From NCBI RefSeq assembly GCF_019145375.1, contig NZ_JAHSTX010000001.1, forward strand, positions 3,261,001 to 3,325,000: DNA of 64,000 bases, written 5' to 3'. Within the stretch, counting starts at the first letter, position 1. Each line of letters opens with the position of its first letter. A program made the position numbers and the translations under genes. The notes below the pieces were generated by a model that saw only the letters and a list, made by a program, of their open reading frames with translations, had not been told where the DNA came from and made no database searches. This DNA comes from Pseudomonas triticicola (GTDB lineage Bacteria > Pseudomonadota > Gammaproteobacteria > Pseudomonadales > Pseudomonadaceae). Positions 33,051 to 44,941 of the stretch are shown in pieces.

Positions 33051-33785
33051 CTAGCGGGCGTACATGCCCCACCAGAAGACGTGACCGAGGATGACGATCT
33101 GCTCTTCCTGGATTTCCTGGAAGCTATAGTCCTCGTCCGGATGCTCGTCGCGATTGAAGCTGCGCAGACGGATGCCGGTGGGCAGGCGATAGAGTTGTTT
33201 CACGCGCAGCTGGCCGTTGTGATTGATCGCATACAGATCGCCATCGATGATGTCGCCGATGCCGCACTTGCCGGCGTTGACGCCGACGGTGGCGCCATCG
33301 CGAAGAACAGGCAACATGCTGTTGCCGCGCACCGTCACGCATTTGGCCTGGTCGAATTGCACGCCGTTGTGGCGCAGGCTGCGCTTGCCGAAGCGCAGGC
33401 TGGAGCGCTCGCTCTCTTCGATGACGAATCTTCCTGATCCAGCAGCCAATTCAACCTCACGTAGAAAGGGCACCGACACCTCGTCGTCATCGACGGGCGT
33501 GTCGTCGTCCCACAGGCTTATGTCCTTGAGTTCCGCATGCACGTCAGCGCGAGTACCGCCGGTCGTCGGCGTGACATCCGCACGCCCGCGCAGCTGATCG
33601 GTGCTGACGTTGAAATATTCAGCGATCTTCGAGATGTGTTTATCCGAAGGATCGACAATCTTCCCGCTGAGAATCCGTGAGAGCGTTGATTGAGGCACGC
33701 CGGTGCGACGGTGGAGCTCCGTGGGGGAGATCCCGTGCTGGTCGAGCAGTGCTCTTAAGACGGAGGAAACGTTGCGTTTTTGCAT
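33051..33785 (-). CDS. PrtR/C1-type self-cleaving tailocin repressor (XRE + S24)
   Basis: The 244-residue product has an N-terminal helix-turn-helix (ISPTELHRRTGVPQSTLSRILSG, about 18-40) and a C-terminal S24 peptidase fold: cleavage region ELAAGSGRF (about 113-121), catalytic Ser in RGNSMLPVL and Lys in LRVKQLYRL. This is the LexA/CI/PrtR architecture: RecA filaments provoke self-cleavage and derepression. It is followed by its own terminator and then the tailocin promoter. Start ATG at 33785 is chosen; one nine bases upstream is also possible. Confidence 0.92.
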   Translation of the reverse strand: MQKRNVSSVLRALLDQHGISPTELHRRTGVPQSTLSRILSGKIVDPSDKHISKIAEYFNVSTDQLRGRADVTPTTGGTRADVHAELKDISLWDDDTPVDDDEVSVPFLREVELAAGSGRFVIEESERSSLRFGKRSLRHNGVQFDQAKCVTVRGNSMLPVLRDGATVGVNAGKCGIGDIIDGDLYAINHNGQLRVKQLYRLPTGIRLRSFNRDEHPDEDYSFQEIQEEQIVILGHVFWWGMYAR

Positions 33786-33850
33786 AACGCGCATAGTGCT
33801 TGAAGTTTTTCGCGAAGACAAATGCTGATTTGCATAAATCGTGCATAGAT
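33781..33850. promoter_or_regulatory. TGCAT half-sites at the repressor gene's 5' end
   Basis: TGCATAA (33781), GCGCATAG (33789), TTGCATAAATCGTGCATAG (about 33830-33848) repeat the operator core seen at 32895-32963. They lie over the start and promoter of the repressor, which suggests autoregulation. Confidence 0.55.
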
Positions 33851-33996
33851 CAACTTTTCATTGCAAGTAAACGCTCACCCGACCGCAGTGCCTGCGTCAG
33901 GCTGACTGCCCATGGTAACCTTGCGCCCATCGCGGAAAAGCCCGGCCAATGCCCGCGCTTTGCCCTACATCTTTTAACGAGTTGCCCGACAATCCG

Positions 33997-36579
33997 ATGA
34001 ATAAAGCCGTCTCCGACCTGTCCTCCCACACTCCGATGATGCAGCAATACTGGCGCCTGAAGAATCAGCACCCGGACCAGCTGATGTTCTATCGCATGGG
34101 CGATTTCTACGAAATCTTCTACGAAGATGCGAAGAAAGCCGCCAAGTTGCTGGACATCACCCTGACCGCGCGCGGGCAGTCCGCGGGTCAGGCGATTCCG
34201 ATGTGTGGGATTCCTTACCACGCGGCGGAAGGTTACCTGGCGAAACTGGTCAAGCTCGGCGAGTCGGTGGTGATCTGCGAGCAGGTCGGCGACCCGGCCA
34301 CCAGCAAAGGCCCGGTGGAGCGTCAAGTCGTACGGATCATCACGCCGGGAACGGTCAGCGACGAAGCGTTACTCGATGAACGCCGCGATAACCTGATTGC
34401 AGCGGTATTGGGTGACGAGCGTCTGTTCGGTCTGGCAGTACTGGATATCACCAGCGGCAACTTCACCGTGCTTGAGATCAAAGGCTGGGAAAACCTGCTG
34501 GCAGAACTGGAGCGGGTGAATCCGGTTGAGCTGCTGATTCCGGATGACTGGCCTAAAGACCTGCCGGCGGAGAAACGCCGTGGCGTACGTCGTCGTGCGC
34601 CGTGGGACTTTGAGCGTGACTCGGCGTTGAAAAGTCTCTGCCAGCAGTTTTCCACCCAAGACCTGAAAGGCTTCGGCTGCGAAAACCTGACCTTGGCCAT
34701 CGGCGCTGCCGGCTGCCTGCTGGCCTACGCCAAAGAGACCCAGCGCACCGCCCTGCCCCACTTGCGCAGCCTGCGTCACGAACGTCTCGATGACACCGTG
34801 GTGCTCGACGGCGCCAGCCGGCGCAATCTGGAACTCGACACCAATCTGGCCGGTGGCCGCGACAACACGCTGCAATCGGTGGTCGATCGTTGCCAGACCG
34901 CCATGGGCAGCCGTTTGCTGACTCGTTGGCTGAACCGGCCGTTGCGCGACCTCACCGTGCTGCTCGCCCGCCAGACGTCGATTCGCTGCCTGCTCGACGG
35001 CTACCGTTTTGAAAAGCTGCAACCGCAGCTCAAGGAGATCGGCGACATCGAGCGGATTCTGGCGCGGATCGGCCTGCGAAATGCGCGGCCGCGTGACCTT
35101 GCGCGCCTGCGTGACGCACTCGGCGCACTGCCCGAACTGCAAGTGGCGATGACCGATCTGGAAGCGCCGCACCTGCAGCATCTGGCGGCCACCACCAGCA
35201 CCTATCCAGAACTGGCGGCGCTGCTGGCCAAAGCCATTATCGACAATCCGCCTGCGGTGATCCGTGACGGCGGCGTGCTGAAAACCGGTTACGACAGCGA
35301 ACTTGATGAACTGCAATCGCTGAGCGAAAACGCCGGCCAGTTCCTCATCGATCTCGAAGCCCGGGAGAAGGCCCGTACTGGTCTGGCCAACCTCAAAGTT
35401 GGCTACAACCGTATCCACGGCTACTTCATCGAACTGCCGAGCAAGCAGGCTGAATCGGCGCCCGCTGACTACATCCGCCGGCAGACGCTCAAAGGCGCCG
35501 AGCGTTTCATCACGCCCGAGCTGAAAGAATTCGAAGACAAGGCGCTCTCGGCCAAGAGCCGCGCGCTGGCTCGGGAAAAAATGCTTTATGAAGCGCTGCT
35601 CGAAGACTTGATCAGCCAGTTGCCGCCGTTGCAGGACACCGCCGGCGCCTTGGCCGAGCTGGATGTGCTGAGCAACCTCGCCGAACGTGCGTTGAATCTG
35701 GATCTAAACTGCCCGCGTTTCGTCAGCGAGCCGTGCATGCGCATCACTCAGGGTCGTCACCCAGTGGTCGAGCAAGTGCTGACCACGCCGTTCGTGGCCA
35801 ACGACCTGAGCCTGGATGACAACACGCGCATGCTGGTGATCACCGGCCCGAACATGGGCGGTAAATCCACCTACATGCGCCAGACCGCTTTGATCGTGTT
35901 GCTGGCGCATATCGGCAGTTTCGTACCGGCCGCCAGTTGCGAGTTGTCGCTGGTCGACCGCATCTTCACCCGTATCGGCTCGAGCGATGATCTGGCCGGC
36001 GGTCGCTCGACCTTCATGGTCGAGATGAGCGAAACCGCCAACATCCTGCATAACGCGACCGAGCGCAGTCTGGTGCTGATGGACGAAGTCGGGCGCGGTA
36101 CCAGCACCTTTGACGGTCTGTCGCTGGCGTGGGCGGCGGCCGAGCGCCTGGCCCATTTGCGCGCCTACACCCTGTTCGCCACGCACTATTTTGAACTGAC
36201 CGTGCTGCCGGAAGCCGAACCTCTGGTAGCTAACGTGCACCTCAACGCTACCGAGCACAATGAACGGATCGTGTTCCTGCACCATGTTCTGCCTGGGCCT
36301 GCCAGTCAGAGCTATGGCTTGGCAGTCGCACAACTGGCGGGTGTGCCGAGCGAAGTGATCTTGCGCGCGCGCGAGCATCTGAGTCGCCTGGAAGACACTG
36401 CCCTGCCCCACGAGGCGCCGAAACCGGCGGCCAAGGGCAAGCCGTCGACACCGCAGCAAAGCGATATGTTCGCCTCACTGCCACATCCGGTGCTGGATGA
36501 ATTGGCGAAAGTGGATCTCGACGACATGACGCCACGGCGTGCGCTGGAAATGCTCTATGCACTGAAGAACCGGATATAA
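33997..36579 (+). CDS. mutS: MutS DNA mismatch recognition protein
   Basis: The 860-residue protein has the mismatch-binding [15 protein letters not shown] motif near the N-terminus (the Phe-x-Glu intercalation element), the core/lever/clamp helices and the ABC-type ATPase with Walker [10 protein letters not shown] (617-625) and [16 protein letters not shown]. The start [19 protein letters not shown] is chosen over a longer frame. It marks the right border of the tailocin island and reads away from it. A short tandem duplication spans its stop codon. Confidence 0.98.
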   Translation: MNKAVSDLSSHTPMMQQYWRLKNQHPDQLMFYRMGDFYEIFYEDAKKAAKLLDITLTARGQSAGQAIPMCGIPYHAAEGYLAKLVKLGESVVICEQVGDPATSKGPVERQVVRIITPGTVSDEALLDERRDNLIAAVLGDERLFGLAVLDITSGNFTVLEIKGWENLLAELERVNPVELLIPDDWPKDLPAEKRRGVRRRAPWDFERDSALKSLCQQFSTQDLKGFGCENLTLAIGAAGCLLAYAKETQRTALPHLRSLRHERLDDTVVLDGASRRNLELDTNLAGGRDNTLQSVVDRCQTAMGSRLLTRWLNRPLRDLTVLLARQTSIRCLLDGYRFEKLQPQLKEIGDIERILARIGLRNARPRDLARLRDALGALPELQVAMTDLEAPHLQHLAATTSTYPELAALLAKAIIDNPPAVIRDGGVLKTGYDSELDELQSLSENAGQFLIDLEAREKARTGLANLKVGYNRIHGYFIELPSKQAESAPADYIRRQTLKGAERFITPELKEFEDKALSAKSRALAREKMLYEALLEDLISQLPPLQDTAGALAELDVLSNLAERALNLDLNCPRFVSEPCMRITQGRHPVVEQVLTTPFVANDLSLDDNTRMLVITGPNMGGKSTYMRQTALIVLLAHIGSFVPAASCELSLVDRIFTRIGSSDDLAGGRSTFMVEMSETANILHNATERSLVLMDEVGRGTSTFDGLSLAWAAAERLAHLRAYTLFATHYFELTVLPEAEPLVANVHLNATEHNERIVFLHHVLPGPASQSYGLAVAQLAGVPSEVILRAREHLSRLEDTALPHEAPKPAAKGKPSTPQQSDMFASLPHPVLDELAKVDLDDMTPRRALEMLYALKNRI

Positions 36580-36600
36580 GCACTGAAGAAGCGGATATAA
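36559..36600 (+). repeat. 21-bp tandem duplication over the mutS stop codon
   Basis: Two consecutive copies of GCACTGAAGAA-x-CGGATATAA differing at one base (C/G). The first encodes ALKNRI-stop, the second lies just outside the gene. Confidence 0.9.
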
Positions 36601-36619
36601 CGCAATTCGCTTCAAGCTG

Positions 36620-36686
36620 TTAGAATCTCGCGCGGTTCGGGATGCTGCTGGCTCATAGCCTGGTCAGCAGGTATCGCTCCCGAACC
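36620..36686 (+). promoter_or_regulatory. fdxA promoter -10 and leader hairpin
   Basis: TAGAAT at 36620-36625 looks like a -10. Eight bases on, GGTTCGGG (36634-36641) pairs with CCCGAACC (36679-36686), with TGCTG/CAGCA pairing inside. The mRNA would begin almost at this hairpin. Confidence 0.55.
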
Positions 36687-36742
36687 TGGCGACCCCAACC
36701 GTGAAGGGGCAACGCTGCCGCCGCCTGAGGAGAAAATTAGAA

Positions 36743-37066
36743 ATGACCTTCGTCGTCACCGACAACTGCATCAAGTGCAAGTACACCGACTGCGTAGAAG
36801 TCTGTCCGGTGGACTGCTTTTACGAAGGCCCGAACTTCCTGGTGATTCACCCGGACGAGTGCATCGACTGCGCGCTGTGTGAACCAGAATGCCCGGCTGT
36901 GGCGATCTTCTCGGAAGACGAGATCCCAAGCGGCATGGAAAACTTCATCGAGCTCAATGCCGAGCTGGCGGATATCTGGCCGAACATCACCGAGAAGAAA
37001 GATCCGTTGCCGGGTGCTGAAGAGTGGGATGGCAAGACCGGTAAAATTGCTGACCTCGAACGCTGA
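36743..37066 (+). CDS. fdxA: FdxA, 7Fe ferredoxin
   Basis: The 107-residue protein has the seven-iron pattern: C9-x7-C17-x3-C21-x3-C25 with the following Pro region, and [14 protein letters not shown] for the [4Fe-4S] cluster. It is a soluble electron carrier of the Azotobacter FdI type. AGGAG is about 9 bp before the ATG. The order mutS-fdxA-rpoS is standard in Pseudomonas. Confidence 0.96.
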   Translation: MTFVVTDNCIKCKYTDCVEVCPVDCFYEGPNFLVIHPDECIDCALCEPECPAVAIFSEDEIPSGMENFIELNAELADIWPNITEKKDPLPGAEEWDGKTGKIADLER

Positions 37067-37086
37067 TTTGCCCCGCGCTCGACTGA

Positions 37087-37109
37087 AAAGGCCCGTTGCG
37101 GGCCTTTTT
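37087..37109 (+). terminator. Terminator of fdxA
   Basis: Stem AAGGCCCG / CGGGCCTT followed by T5 and a further T-run. Confidence 0.9.
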
Positions 37110-37140
37110 GCTTTTTGCAGATATCACTTTCCAGCGGACG

Positions 37141-37268
37141 AAAAAAGGGGCGGTATGACCCGCCCACATTTTTTCCCTATTCCCTGTAGTCCTTTTCATC
37201 GTCCTGATGAATCGCCTCCTGCGATGTCCGTTCCCCACTTCCGTGAAGGGCGTGTCTGTCCGTCGACA
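37141..37268 (-). ncRNA. rsmZ: RsmZ regulatory RNA
   Basis: The minus strand from about 37268 reads TGTCGACGGACAGAC, followed by repeated GGA motifs, many in hairpin loops (ACGGAAG, ACGGAC, CAGGAGG, TCAGGAC, AAGGAC, CAGGGA), and ends in a GGGCGG/CCGCCC terminator with T6. The length is about 128 nt. GGA-rich RNAs in this fdxA-rpoS gap are RsmZ, which sequesters RsmA/RsmE and relieves their translational repression of secondary metabolism. A TAATAT -10 lies upstream. The 5' end is estimated. Confidence 0.9.
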
Positions 37269-37440
37269 CAGCCCTGATATTAGAGAGTTTCCGCAGCGGA
37301 GCAATCAGGCTCAGGCGCAGGTCTACGCTGACATAAAGACATAACAATTGAAAAATATTTATATAAATCAGCAAGTTACCGCTTAGCATTGATTGCAATC
37401 GCCTTCTGCCGAAGTGTAAAAATAACGAACACTTACGACA
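37269..37440 (-). promoter_or_regulatory. rsmZ promoter and AT-rich upstream region
   Basis: The -10 TAATAT is at about 37276-37281. Between it and the GacA box lies AT-rich DNA (about 37345-37375: AATTGAAAAATATTTATATA), the kind of tract bound by MvaT-type silencers at P. aeruginosa rsmZ; that binding is inference here. Confidence 0.65.
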
Positions 37441-37459
37441 CAGTAAGCAAAGGCTTACA
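37441..37459 (-). promoter_or_regulatory. GacA upstream activating sequence of rsmZ
   Basis: The minus strand reads TGTAAGCCTTTGCTTACT, matching the consensus TGTAAG-N6-CTTACA except for the last base. It is centred about 180 bp upstream of the rsmZ start, the distance known for this gene. Confidence 0.88.
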
Positions 37460-37542
37460 GCGCGAGACTACAAACTCAGAAAATGCTGACCGCTCGTCTG
37501 GCACATCGCCCGACAAACGCGATGCACGAGACAGGCATAAAC

Positions 37543-37581
37543 AAAAAGCCCCGACTGATTGAATCAGCCGGGGCTTTTTTT
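37543..37581 (-). terminator. Terminator of rpoS
   Basis: Stem AAAGCCCCG / CGGGGCTTT with an inner CTGATT/AATCAG stem and flanking A- and T-runs, 20 bp after the rpoS stop. Confidence 0.92.
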
Positions 37582-37601
37582 GCGCGCGGTCGATAAGGCG
37601 C

Positions 37602-38609
37602 TTATTGAAATAGCGACTCGCTCGACAGGCCATTCTTCTCCAGGATCTCGCGAAGGCGCTTGAGGCCTTCCACCTGGATCTGCCGTACCCGCTCGCGGGT
37701 CAAGCCGATCTCCAGGCCGACATCTTCCAGCGTGCTGCTTTCGTGACCGCGCAGGCCGAAGCGGCGAATCACCACCTCGCGCTGCTTGTCGGTCAGCTCC
37801 GACAGCCATTGATCGATGCTCTGCGACAGGTCGTCGTCCTGCAGCAGTTCGCACGGATCGGTGGGACGATCATCCGTGAGGGTGTCCAGCAGGGTTTTAT
37901 CCGAATCCGGACCCAGCGAGACGTCGACCGAAGAAACCCTTTCGTTGAGGCCGAGCATGCGCTTGACCTCGCCCACCGGTTTCTCCAGCAGGTTGGCGAT
38001 TTCTTCGGGTGAAGGTTCGTGGTCGAGTTTTTGCGTCAGCTCCCGTGCGGCCCGCAGGTACACGTTGAGCTCCTTGACCACGTGAATCGGCAACCGGATG
38101 GTCCGGGTCTGATTCATGATCGCGCGTTCGATGGTCTGACGGATCCACCACGTGGCGTAGGTCGAGAAGCGGAAGCCGCGCTCGGGATCGAACTTTTCCA
38201 CCGCGCGGATCAATCCGAGGTTGCCCTCTTCGATCAGATCCAGCAGCGACAGCCCCCGATTGACGTAACGCCGGGCGATCTTGACGACCAGCCGCAGGTT
38301 ACTTTCGATCATGCGCTTGCGCCCGGCCGGATCGCCACTTTGCGACAAGCGCGCAAAATGAACTTCTTCTTCCGGGGAGAGCAGAGGGGAAAAGCCGATT
38401 TCGTTGAGATACAGCTGCGTGGCATCAAGTGCCCGAGTGTAGTCGATGTATTTATGTTGTTTGAGTGTGGCGGAGTGTCTGGATTTGGAACGAACGGAAG
38501 GTGGAGCAGCCCCTTCATCATTCAACATCGAATCCGAATCGATGCCGGTCTCCATAAGGAGAACCTCATCGTCGATGTCAAACTCCGGCACTTCTTTACT
38601 GAGAGCCAT
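37602..38609 (-). CDS. rpoS: RpoS, stationary-phase sigma factor
   Basis: The 335-residue sigma-70-family protein shows region 1.2 ([16 protein letters not shown]), region 2 ([63 protein letters not shown]), region 3, and region 4 with the helix-turn-helix ([23 protein letters not shown]). It directs stress and stationary-phase transcription. It follows nlpD by 106 bp on the same strand; a promoter within nlpD is typical of this operon but cannot be located by eye. Confidence 0.97.
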   Translation of the reverse strand: MALSKEVPEFDIDDEVLLMETGIDSDSMLNDEGAAPPSVRSKSRHSATLKQHKYIDYTRALDATQLYLNEIGFSPLLSPEEEVHFARLSQSGDPAGRKRMIESNLRLVVKIARRYVNRGLSLLDLIEEGNLGLIRAVEKFDPERGFRFSTYATWWIRQTIERAIMNQTRTIRLPIHVVKELNVYLRAARELTQKLDHEPSPEEIANLLEKPVGEVKRMLGLNERVSSVDVSLGPDSDKTLLDTLTDDRPTDPCELLQDDDLSQSIDQWLSELTDKQREVVIRRFGLRGHESSTLEDVGLEIGLTRERVRQIQVEGLKRLREILEKNGLSSESLFQ

Positions 38610-38715
38610 TGTTATAGTCCTTTGGTGAGTTCGACCCCAAGCTCAAGCGACGCCTTTATCCTTGGCAACGCTGGAGCCTGTCCCCTCTACGCGACGGAAC
38701 AGGCTGGCCTACAAA

Positions 38716-39585
38716 TCAACGTCTTGGCAGGAACTGCAGCGGATCCACTGGTTTACCTTGGCGGCGAATCTCAAAATGCAGTTTCACCCGGTCTGTACCC
38801 GTTGACCCCATTTCGGCAATTGTCTGTCCGACCTTGACCTGCTGCCCCTCCCGAACCAACAGCCTGCGGTTATGTCCGTAAGCACTGACGTAGGTTTCGC
38901 TGTGTTTGATGATGACCAATTCGCCGTAGCCCCTTAAGCCACTCCCGGCGTATACGACCGTCCCATCAGACGCAGCTAAAACAGGCTGTCCCAAATCTCC
39001 GGCGATATCAATTCCTTTATTCAAACTACCGTTTGAAGAGAATTTTCCAATCAGAACGCCATTAGATGGCCATCCCCAGCCGGTCGGGGCCGGGCCTGCC
39101 GGAGGCAGTGGAGCGGGTGCAGGTTTGCTCGCGACGGACGGTACAACCCCTTTGGAACCGGTGGTTGTAGTGGTTGTGGTGCCATTCGCCTGGCGCCGGA
39201 TTACCGTGGTTTTACTCGACGAAGAAGGCGAGGAACTGGAGTTGCTCACCACCGCTGTCGGCGTTGAACCGCTGCGCCCGTCGAAGCGAATTGTCTGACC
39301 CGGATGGATCGTATACGGCGTAGGAATATTGTTCCGGGCGGCGAGGGTTTTGTAGTCCCAGCCGTAACGAAAGGCGATCGAAAACAAGGTATCGCCGGGG
39401 CGGACTACATATTGTCCGGTAGTAACGGTCGGACGTTGCGCGACCGAATTATTGCGATCGACAACCCGTACGTTGCTCGATTTGGTGCTGGAGCAACCGA
39501 CCAGCAAGGTGCTCAAGACAAGGCCAGTCACCAGGCGCTGAAAGCTCGTGTTACCCATACGCTGCGCAATGACTGTGAGACTCAC
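38716..39585 (-). CDS. nlpD: NlpD, LysM/LytM lipoprotein activator of amidase
   Basis: The 289-residue lipoprotein starts at GTG (MSLTVIAQRMG after initiation) with AAAGGGAG upstream. It has a lipobox LLVGC (Cys near residue 31), a LysM domain (YVVRPGDTLFSIAFRYGWDYKTLA), a Ser/Thr/Pro linker and a C-terminal M23 fold. In that fold the metal ligands are changed: NKGIDIAG where active enzymes have HxGxD, and HFEI at the HxH site. This is the degenerate LytM of NlpD, which activates AmiC during cell separation. An upstream in-frame ATG is rejected. Confidence 0.94.
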   Translation of the reverse strand: MSLTVIAQRMGNTSFQRLVTGLVLSTLLVGCSSTKSSNVRVVDRNNSVAQRPTVTTGQYVVRPGDTLFSIAFRYGWDYKTLAARNNIPTPYTIHPGQTIRFDGRSGSTPTAVVSNSSSSPSSSSKTTVIRRQANGTTTTTTTGSKGVVPSVASKPAPAPLPPAGPAPTGWGWPSNGVLIGKFSSNGSLNKGIDIAGDLGQPVLAASDGTVVYAGSGLRGYGELVIIKHSETYVSAYGHNRRLLVREGQQVKVGQTIAEMGSTGTDRVKLHFEIRRQGKPVDPLQFLPRR

Positions 39586-39795
39586 CCGCCGCTCCCTTTG
39601 TGGTGGCTGAAAATTCTGAATGCCGCACTGCGGCATGAAGTGTCGCAAGTATAACGGGCCGAAACGGCTTTACCTTTAATGAAGCGAAATCACCGGGCGC
39701 ACACGTTTGCCTATGGCAAGTACGCGGCGTTTAAACTCCGGCTGCCGGTGTAAGACCGGCGCCGTTGAAAGGAATTCAGCGCCTGTCGCAAATGC

Positions 39796-41206
<1,411 letters not shown>

Positions 41207-41219
<13 letters not shown>

Positions 41220-42265
41220 GGGCTGTCCGTCTGCCCCACCGGCACCAGATCAACGAGCTCGCGCACCAATACGGTGGCGAAGCATCCGGCCGGGAGGACG
41301 AATTCCAGTTGCAGAATGTCAGGTTGGGGATAATGCCACGTCAACCCGCCAATGGGCAGCCGCAGGATGCGACGTTCATGGCTCATGCCGGCGTGGATCA
41401 ACCAGTCGCGCAGATCCGCTTCGCGGGCGGCGATCGCCTGCTCCAGTTCATGGACAGCACCAGCAGCCGGCGAGTCACCTTCGCCCCACTGCGGACCGGT
41501 CGGGTGCAGGTCGAGAATTGCCAGACGCGGGTCGCTGCATTCGGCTTCACCGGCAGGAAAAAAACTGCGGCTGTCAGTAAACGCCAGCAAATCGCCAACC
41601 AGCGCGGTGTTCCAGGTGCCATCGGCGACGCGCGCCGCCAGCACCTGGTTGAACAGAAAGCTGCGCGCCGTCGACAGCAACCGCGAACGCACATTGCGCT
41701 GTTCCGGCAAAGCCTTGCGCGCCGCCCACGCCCGCGCATCGACAACGTTGCCGCCGTCATGGCCGAAGCGCTGGACGCCGAAATAATTGGGAATGCCTTG
41801 TTTGGCGATCAACTGCAAACGCTGTTCAAGCGCGTCTTTGTCGCCATCGAATTGCGTCAGGCGCAACGTGAAACCGTTGGCCGAATGCGCACCGCGTTGC
41901 AGCTTGCGCTTGTGGCGCGCGGTCTTGAGGATCTTCAGCGTGTCGTTTTCCGCCGCCGACAGATCCGGATCGGCCTTGCCCGGCAATTGCACGCTGAACC
42001 ACTGTCGGGTCAGGGCCTGACGATCTTTGAGGCCGGCATAGCTGACGGTGCGCAACGGCACGCCGGCTGCCTTGGCGATACGCCGTGCCGCTTCTTCGGT
42101 ATTGAGACCGCGCTTTTCCACCCAGATCCACAGGTGTTCGCCGTCACCGCTGAACGGGATATCCAGCACTTCATCGACCTGGAAATCTTCGGCGATGGCT
42201 TTCAGTACCGCTGTGCCGAGGGGTTCGCCATAGGCCCGCGGGCCGAGCAATTGCAGTTCATTCAT
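41207..42265 (-). CDS. truD: TruD, tRNA pseudouridine(13) synthase
   Basis: The 352-residue product shows the TruD catalytic motif [19 protein letters not shown] with the nucleophile D81, and [15 protein letters not shown]. It converts U13 of tRNA-Glu to pseudouridine. It overlaps ispF by 4 bp and surE by 13 bp. Confidence 0.96.
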
Positions 42266-42735
42266 GCGCGCAGCAACAAGGCAACGGAGTGCACGGCGAT
42301 GCCTTCTTCGCGACCGACAAAGCCAAGCTTTTCGGTGGTGGTAGCTTTGACGTTCACTTGATCCAACTCAACTTGAAGATCCGCCGCGATCAGCGCGCGC
42401 ATCGATTCGATATGCGGCGCCATTTTTGGCGCCTGGGCAACGATGGTGTTGTCGACGTTGCCGACTTTCCAGCCCTTGGCGTGGATCAGACTGACCACAT
42501 GACGCAACAGCACACGGCTGTCGGCGCCCTTGAATTGCGGATCGGTGTCCGGGAAGTGTCTGCCGATATCACCCAGCGCCGCCGCGCCGAGCAAGGCATC
42601 GCTCAAGGCGTGCAGCAGGACGTCACCGTCGGAATGAGCGAGCAGCCCGAAGCTGTGTGCAATTTGCACGCCGCCCAGAGTAATGAAATCGCCTTCAGCG
42701 AAACGGTGCACATCGTAGCCGTGGCCAATACGCAT
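42262..42735 (-). CDS. ispF: IspF, 2-C-methyl-D-erythritol 2,4-cyclodiphosphate synthase
   Basis: The 157-residue enzyme of the MEP isoprenoid pathway has the metal-binding [11 protein letters not shown] (D8, H10), [24 protein letters not shown] and the C-terminal [16 protein letters not shown]. In this genome ispD lies about 3.2 kb upstream, separated from it by the formaldehyde genes. Confidence 0.97.
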   Translation of the reverse strand: MRIGHGYDVHRFAEGDFITLGGVQIAHSFGLLAHSDGDVLLHALSDALLGAAALGDIGRHFPDTDPQFKGADSRVLLRHVVSLIHAKGWKVGNVDNTIVAQAPKMAPHIESMRALIAADLQVELDQVNVKATTTEKLGFVGREEGIAVHSVALLLRA

Positions 42736-42767
42736 AAAAAAACGCCCCGATTTTTGTCAGGGCGTGA
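42736..42767 (-). terminator. Terminator of the adhC-fghA operon
   Basis: Stem ACGCCC(T)GA / TC(G)GGGCGT with T7 on the minus strand, between the fghA stop and the ispF ATG; the T-run reaches the ispF start codon. Confidence 0.8.
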
Positions 42768-42778
42768 TTCTACCTGCA

Positions 42779-43624
42779 TTAACCGCGCAGAGCGCGTGCG
42801 TGATGCTGCAAGTGGTCGTCAATGAAGCTTGAGATGAAGAAATAGCTGTGGTCGTAGCCCGGTTGCAGGCGCAGCTCCAGCGGATGCGCCGCTTGTTTTG
42901 CTGCGTGTTGCAAGGCCTCGGGTTTCAATTGCGTGGCGAGGAAATCGTCACGATCACCTTGATCGACCAACAACGGCAACTTCTCCGTCGCCTCCGCGAT
43001 CAGCACACAGGCGTCCCACTCCTTCCACTTCGAACGGTCTTCGCCTAAATAGTTGGAAAAGGCCTTCTGACCCCAAGGGCAATCGATCGGATGGGTGATC
43101 GGCGAAAAGGCCGAAACCGATTTATACCGCCCAGGATTGCGCAAGGCACAGACCAAAGCACCGTGGCCGCCCATGGAGTGGCCGCTGATGCTGCGCTTGT
43201 CGGAAGCGGGGAAATGCGCTTCGACCAGAGCGGGCAACTCCTGCACGACGTAGTCATGCATCTGATAGTGCCGCGCCCACGGTTCCTGCGTGGCGTTCAG
43301 ATAAAACCCGGCGCCGAGACCGAAATCCCAAGCCTTGTCTGCATCGTCCGGAACATCCGGACCGCGTGGGCTGGTATCCGGGGCGACGATAATCAGACCA
43401 AGTTCGGCAGCCATGCGCATCGCGCCGGCCTTCTGCATGAAATTCTCATCGGTGCAGGTCAGCCCCGACAACCAGTACAGCACTGGCAGCTTGCCGCCCT
43501 GCTCCGCTTGCGGCGGCAGGTACACGGCGAAGACCATGTCGCAATCAAGCACTTCGGAGCGATGGCGATAGCGCTTGTGCCAGCCACCGAAACTCTTCTG
43601 ACAGGAAATGTTTTCCAGATTCAT
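42779..43624 (-). CDS. fghA: FghA, S-formylglutathione hydrolase
   Basis: The 281-residue esterase-D-type alpha/beta hydrolase starts MNLENISCQKSFGGWHKRYRH. The nucleophile is S150 in SGHSMGGHGA. It cleaves S-formylglutathione to formate and glutathione, the second step of glutathione-dependent formaldehyde detoxification. It lies downstream of adhC, 88 bp away with a repeat between. Confidence 0.96.
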   Translation of the reverse strand: MNLENISCQKSFGGWHKRYRHRSEVLDCDMVFAVYLPPQAEQGGKLPVLYWLSGLTCTDENFMQKAGAMRMAAELGLIIVAPDTSPRGPDVPDDADKAWDFGLGAGFYLNATQEPWARHYQMHDYVVQELPALVEAHFPASDKRSISGHSMGGHGALVCALRNPGRYKSVSAFSPITHPIDCPWGQKAFSNYLGEDRSKWKEWDACVLIAEATEKLPLLVDQGDRDDFLATQLKPEALQHAAKQAAHPLELRLQPGYDHSYFFISSFIDDHLQHHARALRG

Positions 43625-43632
43625 AGCACTTC

Positions 43633-43707
43633 AGCCGCAAGCTGCGAGCTTCAAGCTGCAAGAGGGCGTTGCGCCTGCTTGCAGCTTGCGGCTTGTAGCT
43701 TGCCGCT
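43633..43707. repeat. AAGCTACAAGC-type inverted repeat, copy 2
   Basis: Arms 43633-43662 and 43678-43707 (AGCTTCAAGCTGCAAG and CTTGCAGCTTGCGGCTTG types) form a long imperfect hairpin between adhC and fghA. Related to 6143-6220. Confidence 0.82.
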
Positions 43708-43712
43708 GCTCC

Positions 43713-44941
<1,229 letters not shown>

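Noticed and set aside
16492-33785. Intact temperate prophage
   Set aside because: There is no integrase, replication, terminase, portal or capsid gene, and no flanking direct repeat is evident; the region joins the host genes cinA and mutS directly.
37433-37633. Small minus-strand frame between rpoS and rsmZ
   Set aside because: It runs across the rpoS terminator and the GacA box and has no ribosome-binding site.
38716-39585. NlpD as an active peptidoglycan endopeptidase
   Set aside because: The metal ligands of the M23 fold are replaced (NKGID, HFE), so it is the non-catalytic activator type.
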